Positions 55,215-64,000 of a stretch of DNA of 64,000 bases are shown piece after piece; position 1 is the stretch's first letter; the number at the start of each line of letters is the position of its first letter. The stretch spans positions 16,121,660 to 16,185,659 of the forward strand of contig OX459102.1 of the NCBI GenBank assembly GCA_949775045.1, given 5' to 3'. The translations under genes were made by a program, and so were the position numbers. Under the pieces are notes generated by a model that saw only the letters and a list, made by a program, of their open reading frames with translations, ran no database searches and had not been told where the DNA came from. Source of the stretch: Metridium senile (Eukaryota > Cnidaria > Anthozoa > Actiniaria > Metridiidae).

Positions 55215-55577
55215 TTTCAAGAAAAAATAATTAAATGATTTTCACGGAACAATGGATACTGTGTTTATAAAACGTCTAGCAAATAATTAAACTGAAGAAA
55301 GGCTCCGCAATGTGGATAACCAGCAAAAATACAGCGAAAAGCTGATGGAGCAAAAACTACTACAGCAACTGCATGGTCCCAGGTCCTTTTCGTTCCACAG
55401 GCAGCCCAGTTCAGCCTCGTAATTTATGAAAATCGATCCTAGCTTAATTTGGTTGTAGGGGTTTGGAATAGTAAAAAAAATTATGCAAAGAAGAAAAAAA
55501 AAAGTCATGCACCTGAAAAAAATAAAAATCTAGTTGTAACCAACCGAAATACAATTATAAATTTGTGTATGTTGAAA

Positions 55578-55665
55578 GTTGTCAAAACAGCATTACTAGA
55601 AAAAAGAATTTATAACATTAAACCATGGAGAAACAAGAACTATCAAGACTGAAGACACTCTGATC
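55578..55665 (+). pseudogene. duplicated fragment of the last NAPE-PLD exon
   Basis: It matches 51854-51942 from 'caaaacagcattactaga' through the stop-codon region, with an internal deletion after GAAAA(A/C)AGAATT that removes the DENSF codons. No upstream NAPE-PLD exon lies between the units, so this is an orphan 3' end carried by the tandem duplication. Confidence 0.85.
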
Positions 55666-56068
55666 TGATATTGTTGGGCTACCTGTGTAACACACAGGGA
55701 GCCCATGTAGTGACAATGTATCTTATATTCTGCATCATTTACCTTTGAATCTAGGAATGTTCAGTTTGCACAGCTGATATATTTATAATATATGTTTATT
55801 ATATAATTGTCAATGAAATATCTATATTTCTCTGTCTTTATTACATGGTCACTTGGAGATACAAATTTTATCTTCTTGTGTTAAAAATCTCTAAGAGATA
55901 ATTTCAACACTCAAAGATAAAATTTGTATCTCCACGTGCCTATGTAATTATCCTCTATTTTTATAACTGTTATGTCTATTATTTTACAGAGGGCTAAATC
56001 CTCAATATTTACCATGTGAAACAATAATATTTAAATTCCTATGTTATTTTCATATATACAATTTATTT

Positions 56069-56211
56069 CCTGGGGCCGGTTGTACGAAGGGTGGATAAAG
56101 TTATCCGCGGATAAAAGTTATCCACTGCATAGGTTTTTTATAGATTTTATCCGCTGGATAAGGATTTATCCAGTGGATAGCGCTATTCACCCTTCGTACA
56201 ACCGGCCCCGG
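56069..56211. mobile_element. foldback element present only in unit 2
   Basis: The ends CCTGGGGCCGGTTGTACGAA and TTCGTACAACCGGCCCCGG are inverted. The interior holds paired GTTATCC / GGATAA blocks. The equivalent site in unit 1 (about 52510, atttattttattgat) is empty. The target duplication is short and T-rich, so its exact length is ambiguous. Confidence 0.85.
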
Positions 56212-57855
56212 TTTATTGATATGGTGTTGACATTTATTACGTATATATATAGCACTAACTAATTCTCCTGTGGTTCAGTGCAAACCAAGTACTAAAATCA
56301 TCACCAGTACCTTAAAGTTTACCCATTTCAGATCACATAATGCAATCCTTGGGAGTTGTTTCTTTCACATGATACAACACGTTCATAATAAAAGAACTAT
56401 TCTCAAGGGAATGTCACATGGTCTGAAATGGGCAATTTGCATACATTTGTTATTAAAGAGGTCTGTTACTTATTACTGCGATCCACACACTAATTCATGC
56501 ATGAACACATTTTGAATGATTATTTAATTATTCAAAATGAATATTAGATTATTCAAAATAGATATTCCAATATTCACACAAGTAAACAAAATTTGACATA
56601 GATTTCCTCTTCTGACTCATATATATATTTTCAACTTTGAAAATAAAAATAAAAATTTTCATTTTGAATAATGAAACTGTTCATTTTGAATAATCAAATG
56701 TTCATTTTGAATAATCGAATATTCATTTCAAATAATCAAATGTTTTCAAAAGTTTAGCGTTCATGTGTGAAGTGCATTGACTACGATCTTAATTACTTTT
56801 TACTGCATCAGCAACAGTTTTATATTCCTTCAAGTGTACATAAGTGGAACTGTCCATATTTACCTATCTTATACATTCTTAAACTATTATATATATATTA
56901 TATACATTTTGTATGTTTTTATATAGTCCTTTTCACAGTTCTGCTGCCTCAGTGACCACAAATAATAGTTCCAAGTCAAGGTTCGCGTTGCTATACGCAT
57001 GATAAAATATTATAGTTTTGCTATGCTCAACAACTTGAACCTGGACTTGAAACTATTATTCATGGTCACTTAGCAGAACTGTGAAAAGGACTATTCTCAT
57101 TTGTTTATAACCAAAATTCAGTTTTTCAATTTTAAACTTGCCATTCAAGTTAACTAAAGTTTATTTATTATTATTGAGTAACGGTATAGGAGTCCCAACT
57201 CAAGGTTAGTAGCAACTTGTACTTGATCCAAGTGATGGTGACACTTACAGCATAATGCGCCTTACCGTGGCCACCCAATTCAAGTTTTGTACAAGTTAGC
57301 TTAGTGTTCAAAAGTTTCTCTTTTCAAATTATTTGCTACACCTTTTCAAATTTAAACATCATGGGAGGTTTTTCAGCCACTTATAAACTTCACTCTTGTC
57401 TCGCTTTGAACATTTCAAAGTGACAGTTTATCGTTTGTCACTCGGCATGTCCTTTATATTAAGGTCAAATTCTCGCTTTCTGATTGGTTAACTTGTACAA
57501 AACTTTAATTAGATGGCCACGGTAAAGTGCGTCACGCTGTAATGGGCAAGGTTTTCACTTGTTTTAAGTGGTCAAAAGTACTTAAATCAAGAAGTCGACT
57601 CTGAAAGGAAGTGAACTATGACTTGAACTAAGAAATGGTCAGTAGACAAGTTTTAATTGGTTCCAACCTCCAACCTGAGGTCGCCCTGTGGCAACCTTTA
57701 TAACACTCTCAAGTGAGATGTGGGTAATGCCAGTGCTGCTGGGCTAGCCACCTGCATGGCTAATCCTCAGAATTAGGGCTCCTGGCATGAGACTTGGCTG
57801 AGGTTACTGTGAGTGTGAATGAGTGAGCTCTTTCGTTGAAGCAGGGGAATTTTTG

Positions 57856-58929
57856 CTACTTGTAGAGCAGGTAATCTTTCATTGTGGATGGGAGTCTCAA
57901 GTTTTTAACTTTGTCACTGTAATCAATGGGAATTGTTTCCAAGATGCAACAACGACAGAGATCCTGTAGTGACCTTGGATTGCACTTGTAGTCAAAAACC
58001 TTTATGCTAACCTTATCATGACATACCATTAACTGTCCTTTATGATTTAAATTCATCATCCCATTTCTTTGTTGATCTTGTTCAGCAGGTTTTAAACCTG
58101 ATACAATGAGCTGTGCTTTAGTCCCTTCTGTTAACGATTCCAGCAATACAATCTTATCTCCATCTGCAATAATCAGATTTTGACCATCATGGAGAAAATC
58201 CTGCACATTATTAATTCTGTTCTCCTCGCCATCAAGCATATAATAAGTGATTGTTGCTTCTTTTTGGATATCAGCTTCTTCGTAAACAATTTCTTCTTCC
58301 TCCTCTCTGTTTCCTTGGTCTGTTCGTTTACAGTGAAAGTATATTGATATCGATGAAACATCCTTACGAGCACCATCATCCTCGTCATATTGATATCCAC
58401 CTATGATCACCTTGCGATCTGGAGAATAACATAGCAGATCTATCACAATTTCAGGGTCAATATAATGTGATCTGTTTTTGAGGACTTTCAAATTGTCCCA
58501 GTCTATAAGTATTTCATCAAAACGATAACCATCATCCCATGCGGCGTTTACAAGAATGCTCTTTTGCGGGGTCAAGCTAAGTACCCGGGGATAGGTTAGT
58601 CGAGGTTCTAACTTAAGTTCAGGTGGTTCAGGTGAATCAAATATTTCTTTCTCAAGAGAATAAATCTGAACCATCCCACCATGATTTCCTTCTGAATAGC
58701 TTATTGCAATATGATTATCAGGAAGCAATAACATGTCAATACAACCATCTGGCCCATAATCAGTAACGTTTATCACTTTTCCACTGGCAGGATTCCACGC
58801 AGAGACTCCCACATAGACGTTCTTAGTCACAAATAGACCCAAGACCGGGTTGTAAGCAACTCCGTCACCGCATCTAGCTTCTTTTGGGCACTCAATTATG
58901 GAGACACAGTTGTTTGCCAGAACTCTCAT
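57856..58929 (-). CDS. beta-propeller-like protein with C-terminal SOCS box, copy 2 (intact)
   Basis: A single uninterrupted frame of 357 aa runs from ATG 58929 (MRVLANNCVSIIE). An in-frame upstream ATG exists at 58968 but is not conserved in copy 1. The body has repeated short beta-strand-like segments (GVAYNPVLGLFVT, GVSAWNPASGKVI, IAISYSEG, KSILVNAA, VIIGGYQYD), consistent with a WD40-like propeller, with an acidic loop around residue 230. The C-terminus (about 318-357) matches a SOCS box: SLQDLCRCCIL for Elongin C, then NLRLPSTMKDYL as the Cullin-5-box/ending motif. Such proteins are substrate adaptors of ECS ubiquitin ligases. The substrate is unknown. It is intronless as modelled, and one of three local copies. 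Confidence 0.8.
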   Translation of the reverse strand: MRVLANNCVSIIECPKEARCGDGVAYNPVLGLFVTKNVYVGVSAWNPASGKVINVTDYGPDGCIDMLLLPDNHIAISYSEGNHGGMVQIYSLEKEIFDSPEPPELKLEPRLTYPRVLSLTPQKSILVNAAWDDGYRFDEILIDWDNLKVLKNRSHYIDPEIVIDLLCYSPDRKVIIGGYQYDEDDGARKDVSSISIYFHCKRTDQGNREEEEEIVYEEADIQKEATITYYMLDGEENRINNVQDFLHDGQNLIIADGDKIVLLESLTEGTKAQLIVSGLKPAEQDQQRNGMMNLNHKGQLMVCHDKVSIKVFDYKCNPRSLQDLCRCCILETIPIDYSDKVKNLRLPSTMKDYLLYK

Positions 58930-59325
58930 TTTCCAGAAAAAAATAATTAAATGATTTTCACGGAACAATGAATACTGTGTTTATAAAACGACTAGCAAAT
59001 AATTAAAGAGAAGAAGGGTTCCGCAATGTGGATAACCAGCAAAAATACAGCGAAACACTGATGGAGCAAAAACTACTACAGCAACTGCATGGTCCCAGGT
59101 CCTCCTCGTTCCACAGGCAGCCCAGTTCAGCCTCGTAATTTATGAAATCGATCCTAGCATAATTTGGTTGTAGCATGGATATGTTTTTATTATCCATGGT
59201 TGTAGGTGTTTGGAATAATAAAAAAAATTATGCAAAGAAAAAAAACAAAAAAGTCATGCACCTGAAAAAAAATAAAAATCTAGTGGTAACCAACCGAAAT
59301 ACAATTATAAATTTGTGTGTTGAAA

Positions 59326-60652
59326 GTTGACAAAAGATTTCTTAATGGTCTTCCTTTGGTAGTGACTGGTGTGAAACTGCTTTATATGTGGTGTTCAAGA
59401 CCTCGTTCAAAATTTGATAAATGTCGGGGCTGGTTGTGCCCTTCTGCAAGCACTCCTTTGTTTGAAATGGTTTGTTGCAATCTTTAGTGATCTATCTAAT
59501 AAGCTAAATAGAATCTTTTCGAGACACAAGCAGACAATAATTCGTAGGGAGCGACAAGTTTTAAGTGGTAAAAACCTGTGGCAAACTTTATATACACCTA
59601 ATTCAAAAAAGGTTGACAGGGCGATCAGGGATTGGTGATTGCATGACCGAAAGGAACTATGGGTAACACAAATTCCTTCTTATTCGTTTCTAAATTATTT
59701 ACCCAATTAATTACCCAAACAATGCCTCCAGCATTCAGCGAAACCTTCGAAACACCCATCTAAGATCATCGCTGAATGGTGTTTGAATGGGTATAAATTT
59801 AGAATGGAATAAGAAGAAATTTGTATTACCCACAGTCTCTTTCGGTCTTGCAATCGCCAATTACCAATCGCCGCTTCCCCCGTCAACCTCGTTTGAATTA
59901 TGTGTAAACAAGTGATTTGGCTACCTAATAAGCTAAACAGAATCTTTTTGAAGTCACAATCAGACAATAATTTGTAGGGCTGATTGTTATACAAATCAAA
60001 GCTACAAGTTTTAAGTGATACCAACCTGTGGCAAACTTGATAAACAAGTGAGATGTATGTAATGCCAGCACTGCTGTGCTAGTCACCTGCATGGCAGATC
60101 ATCAGAATTGGGGCTCCTGGCATGAGACTTGGCTGAGGTCACTGCGAGTATTGGTATGTTTATTTTTGCACTTATATCATACATTTATTTTTCATATATA
60201 ATAACATTTATTTACAAGAATAATTACAAGCATATTTGATATTTTTACATATACTGTATAAAGAGGAGAGTGCCGGAAAGCTGGAGCAACTAAAGTTTTC
60301 GGAGCCAGCTTACCATTAGACAATTAATTATTCATGTCTATGAATTAATAAAAAGTTAATAGACACGAAAATAAAATATGATTATTATGGGCTATAGATA
60401 TTTAAGAAAGCAAATTTCTTTAATTCTATTTTTAATAATTTCCTGGGAAGGGATTTTATACAGACACCTCGATCAATCAAACTCCAGACACAAACTCCAG
60501 AATATTTCAATGAGAATTAACCATAATTTGAAGAAATAGTTGGAACAGATATCAGAAATTGAAAAACGAGTTAAGTGAGAATGAATATGAGAGACTTGTT
60601 GAAAATAGTGAAATGGTGAATGAGCTATTTAGTTGAAGCAGGGGACTTTTTG
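59326..60652. other. spacer with a foldback element and a third-unit remnant
   Basis: 59618-59890 is a foldback element. 60040-60150 repeats the 'cacctgcatggc...ggctcctggcatgagacttggctgagg' segment found downstream of copies 1 and 2, marking a third, older copy of the unit. No other exon is seen. Confidence 0.6.
59618..59890. repeat. foldback element
   Basis: Arms GACAGGGCGATCAGGGATTG and its approximate inverse pair, as do inner blocks ATTGCATGACCGAAAGGAAC and CTTTCGGTCTTGCAAT. AATTCCTTCTTATTC pairs with GAATAAGAAGAAATT. Confidence 0.75.
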
Positions 60653-62075
60653 CTACTTGTAGAGCAGGTAATCTTTCATTGTGGATGGTAGTGTCAAGTT
60701 TTTAACTTTGTCACTATAATCAATGGGAATTGTTTCCAAGATACAACATCGACAGAGATCCTGCAGTGACCTTGGATTGCACTTGTAGTCAAAAACCTTT
60801 ATGCTAATCTCATCATGACATACCATTAACTGTCCTTTATGATTTAAATTAATCCTGACATTTCTGTATTCATTTTGATTATCAAGTTTTAAACCTGATA
60901 CAATGAGATGTGCTTTAGTCCCTTCTGTTAATGATTCCAGTAGCACAATTCTATCTCCATGTGCAATAATCAGATTTTTACCATCATGGAGAAAATCATT
61001 CAAATAGTTTATCCTGTACTCCTCTCCATCAAGCATGTAATAAGTAATTTCTTCTTCATCTTGGATTTCAACTTTTCCCTCTTGGAATTCAACTTCTCCC
61101 TCTTCGATTTTAACTGTTTTTTCGGCTTCTCCTTCTTCTGAAGATGAAGAAGAATCTTTTTCTACTTCATTTTCTGCTTCTTTTTTTTCTTCTTCTTCTT
61201 CCTCTTCTTCTTTTTCATTTTCTTGTTCTTTTTCATTTTCTTCTTCTTCTCCATTTTCATTTTCTTCTTCTTTTTCTACTGCTCCTTCTTCTTTTTCCTC
61301 TTCTTCTTTTTCATTTTCTTCTTCTTTTTCTACTTCTCCTTCTCCTTCTTTTTCCTCTTCTTCTTCTTCTTCTTCTCCTTCTTCTTCTTCGTCTTCCTCT
61401 TCTTCCTCTTCTTTGTATGTATGTTCACAGTTAAAACACATTTTACCAACAAATATTGATGAAATGCCTTCTTCAATGGAGCTATTGTAATAATCATATC
61501 CAGCTCGTATCAGTTTGTCTTCTGGAGCATAGCACAGTATTTCAATGTCTATATGTATTCTGTGTCTATTTCTATGTCCTCGTGATTATTAACATAAAGG
61601 GGTCTCCATTTAAGGACCTTTAAATTTTCCCAGTCCATGAATTAGAATATTTCAACAAAGAAGTAACAGGGGCTCAGTATTGGTGCTACAAGAAGACTAT
61701 TCTGTGGGGATAAAGCAATTTCCCCATTATAGAAGCTAACTCCCAACTTAAGTTTAGGTTTTTTAAGTGTGCCTTCTTCAAGAGAATAAATATTAACAGA
61801 TCCACCGCCATAGGGTTGCGAACAGCTCGTTGCAATATGATTACCAGGGAGCATCAACACGTTTCCATATGACTCATCATCCAGCATTTTAGAACTGCTG
61901 ATTACTTTTCCACTGGTAGGATTCCACACAGAGATTCCCGCTCTGTTTGTATACTGAACAGTCACAAATAAACCCAAGGCCGGGCTGTAAAAAACTTCTT
62001 CTCCGCATAATTTTAGCTTCTTTTGGATACTGGATACTCAATTATGGAGACACAGTTGTTTGCCAGAACTTGCAT
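60653..62075 (-). pseudogene. beta-propeller/SOCS-box gene, copy 3, diverged and disrupted, with a Glu-rich expansion
   Basis: The start at 62075 (MQVLANNCVSIIEYP) matches copies 1 and 2. The frame then breaks within 20 codons, resumes as GLFVTVQYTNRAG (61977), meets a stop at 61642, and shifts again near 61545. The C-terminal frame (60653-61441, 262 aa) is open. It starts with about 110 mostly Glu/Lys residues, then has TYYMLDGEEYRIN, LHDGKNLIIAHGDRIVLLE and an intact SOCS box ending MKDYLLYK. The acidic block replaces the EEEEE loop of copy 2 and comes from a TTC/TCT (sense GAA/GAG) triplet expansion. Overall it is a pseudogene, although the SOCS-box end could still be made. Confidence 0.75.
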
Positions 62076-62876
62076 TTTCCAGAAAAAAAAAAAAATCAAA
62101 TGATTTCCACAAAACAATGAATACTCTTTTTAAACGACTAGCACATAGTCAAACTGAAGAAGGGCCTAGCAATCAGCAAAAAATGGAGAAAATGTCCACA
62201 GCGTATTAAACAGGAGATAACTGGCAACCGACTGAGTACTCCTTCTCATTCCACAGGCAGCCCAGACTCGTAAGTTTTCTCACAAAAAAAAAAAATTCTC
62301 TTATTTCAGATTTACTCCTAGCATATTTTAACAGTATCCATGGCTGTAGGTGTTTCAAAAAAAAAATATGCAAAGAAGAAAGCCAAAGCAATTCATGCAC
62401 CTTCAAAAATAAAGATTTCTTCCTGTGGGCTTCCTGTGGTAGTCGCTTGCGAAACTGCTTACAAGCGTTTTATACAAGACCTCGTTCAAAATTTGGTTTT
62501 ATGCCGGGGCTGGCTGTGCCCTTCTACAAGCAGGGCTTCGTTTAAAACGGTTTGTTGTTATCGTTAATGTTTTAGCAATCTAATAAGCTAAAGATAATCT
62601 TTTTTAGGCAAAAACAGACAAGAAATTGTGGACTCGATTGACAAATCGAAGCGATCGCTACATTATGTTTTGAAATCGAAAATGAAAGGAAGGGAAAACA
62701 GAATACGCTATTTATGTTTACAAAACGTACAGAGATGCATTTTTTTGTAATGAAAATGTATTTGTAGTACCTCGAGTGTAGAATCATTGAATATGCTGCA
62801 AAGCAAAGCAAATACCAAAAATGTTTTGAAATCGAAATTGAAAGGAAAACCGATTATATATTTCAGGTATATAGCT
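62076..62876. other. spacer before the second NAPE-PLD gene
   Basis: 62210-62470 is homologous to the 5' flanks of copies 1 and 2 (acaggcagccca and ggctgtaggtgtt segments). The rest is AT-rich. A segment near 62660-62680 resembles 62824-62845 (ttttgaaatcgaaa-tgaaagga), a small local duplication just before the next gene. Confidence 0.5.
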
Positions 62877-63065
62877 ATGGCAGAAGGGGCTTCGTTAGAT
62901 AATATAAAAGCAGAATATCGCAGCCGTAAAGAGAATGGCCGGTATATTATTCCATGGGGAGGAAACAGACCATCAAATTTATCCGTCTTCCAATGGATGT
63001 TTAGAGAAAAAGATAATTCTGGTGTTGGTGGGACTTGGAAAAGTTTCTGGAGGTTCAAAGATGAG
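62877..63065 (+). CDS. first exon of a second NAPE-PLD gene (continues beyond window)
   Basis: Sixty-three codons from ATG 62877 to a GT donor at 63066, in phase 0 as in the first gene. ENGRYIIPWGGNRPSNLSVFQW aligns with the same segment of the first exon at 49052 (NGRFVTPWGGERPS.NAVFRW). The exon ends KDE at the same position as the IE of the first gene. An in-frame region upstream to 62787 is possible but not conserved. No second exon is found before 64000. The catalytic domain must lie outside, so whether the gene is intact cannot be judged. Confidence 0.75.
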
Positions 63066-64000
63066 GTATTGTCAAGATCTTATATCACTTACTTTCTGGA
63101 TAGTCATCATATATCACTGTCATCATAATCGTTATTAATATTATCAGTACTTGCATAATCATCATTATTATTATTCTCGTAATCATTACAATCATCAGCA
63201 AGATAACCAGTAATGTAGAAGAAGCATTTTCATCCTCATCATTGTCTTCATTCATCACCATTGTCATCATAATCACTAGCATCATAGAGTGGTTTTCGTA
63301 TGAGTGGGAAACTGGCCGTAATATTTACCGCACAGTTATGGTACTGTTACTGTAGAATTTTCGAATGTTTTTATAGAACTTACGGTACGGTTACGGCTAT
63401 GGTACGGTACGGTCAGTTTCCCACTTGTACGAAAACCGCTCTAATATCATCAACATCTTTCTCCTTCTCCTTGTCAGTATATATATTGCCATGCATCATG
63501 GCCATCATAATCATCCTTATCCTCACCCTAATGATCATCATCATTAAATTCAATCATCATCATTGCCATCATCAACAATGTATTATCACTTTTATTATCA
63601 ACCATGTATTATTATCCTCGTCATCATGTATCTTGGCCATCATAATCATCATCATAATGATCATCACCATCATCATCAACCATCATCATTGTCATCATCA
63701 GCATCAACAAGGTATTTTCATCATCATCATGCATCATGGCCATCATAATCATCCTCACCATAATGATCATCACCATCATCATCAACCATGTATTATCATC
63801 ATCATCATCATACATCATGGCCATCACCATCATCATCAGCAACCATCATTATCATCATCATGCTGATCTGAACTAGTGAAGTAAAACCATCATAAGAAAT
63901 TCTTATTACATTTATCATTACAATCACCATCATCGTCATCATGCTGATCTTTGTGTATTTCATCTAAGGAACTAGATCAAAACTTGCCTGTGGTAAAACC
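63066..64000. repeat. ATC-rich microsatellite and a foldback element in the second NAPE-PLD intron
   Basis: ATC-type repeats run through about 63100-63270 and 63520-63870, with a 'catcatgcatcatggccatcataatcatcc' phrase recurring at least three times. Between them, 63285-63443 is a foldback whose ends TAGAGTGGTTTTCGTATGAG and its inverse enclose inner gtacggt repeats. No exon is seen. Confidence 0.85.

Larger units (their letters stand above)
51854..59325. repeat. direct tandem duplication (units about 51854-55577 and 55578-59325)
   Basis: The two 3.7 kb units are nearly identical in order and sequence, at an offset of about 3.72-3.73 kb. Unit 1 begins inside the last NAPE-PLD exon at 'caaaacagcattactaga'; unit 2 begins at the same words after 'gttgaaagttgt'. 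The end of unit 2 (gttgaaagttgacaaaag) suggests that CAAAA microhomology defined the junction. Each unit holds the end of NAPE-PLD, foldback elements and a minus-strand SOCS-box gene. Differences are two element insertions, a 7 bp insertion and scattered substitutions. Confidence 0.92.

Noticed and set aside
61144..61434. Phe/Leu-rich + strand frame
   Set aside because: It is the reverse complement of the Glu-rich tract of SOCS-box copy 3.

Overview
The window is intron-rich, AT-rich metazoan DNA, most likely from an anthozoan cnidarian (coral or sea anemone). Four genes are recognisable animal orthologues (CFAP276, FAM120/CCPG-like, C12orf56-like and NAPE-PLD). Introns have GT-AG ends. The non-coding DNA is packed with short foldback (MITE-like) elements, tRNA-derived SINE remnants and ATC/GAT microsatellites. 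The species assignment is inference; no species-specific marker was identified. All exon models were built by hand from splice signals, reading phase and protein similarity, so every multi-exon start/end pair spans introns.

Layout. 1-2241: last three exons of an unidentified + strand gene with a C-terminal Cys/His cluster. 3735-5407 (-): complete CFAP276, sharing a 320 bp divergent promoter with FAM120-like (5728-15020, +, seven exons, about 1065 aa). 15.0-17.4 kb: foldback elements and a tRNA-like sequence. 17.4-18.6 kb: a 5'-truncated, frameshifted acetylserotonin O-methyltransferase-like gene. 19438-27482 (+): complete C12orf56 homologue in eleven exons, about 684 aa.

29584-36843 (+) and 38875-48102 (-) are two convergent paralogues with the same intron-phase series. 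Both encode an apparently undescribed single-pass receptor: signal peptide, Cys-rich ectodomain, Ser/Thr/Pro stalk, one membrane span and a long tyrosine-rich tail. One tail carries five YEAM (YxxM) sites at an exact 14-residue period. The other carries a spacing-correct ITAM-like pair. This is the best candidate for a new system: a paired signalling-receptor locus with divergent cytoplasmic codes. A short putative membrane-protein gene lies on the opposite strand inside intron 1 of the second receptor.

49052-51942 (+): complete NAPE-PLD, divergent from the second receptor. It is followed by a recent direct tandem duplication (about 51854-55577 and 55578-59325) and an older third copy (to about 62.1 kb). 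Each unit carries a minus-strand beta-propeller-like gene ending in a SOCS box. Only the middle copy is intact: the first has a 7 bp insertion that removes the SOCS box, and the third has several disruptions plus an acidic expansion. The duplicated units differ by two foldback-element insertions, each with its empty site in the other unit. The window ends in the first exon of a second NAPE-PLD gene (62877-63065), so the SOCS-box cluster lies between two NAPE-PLD paralogues.
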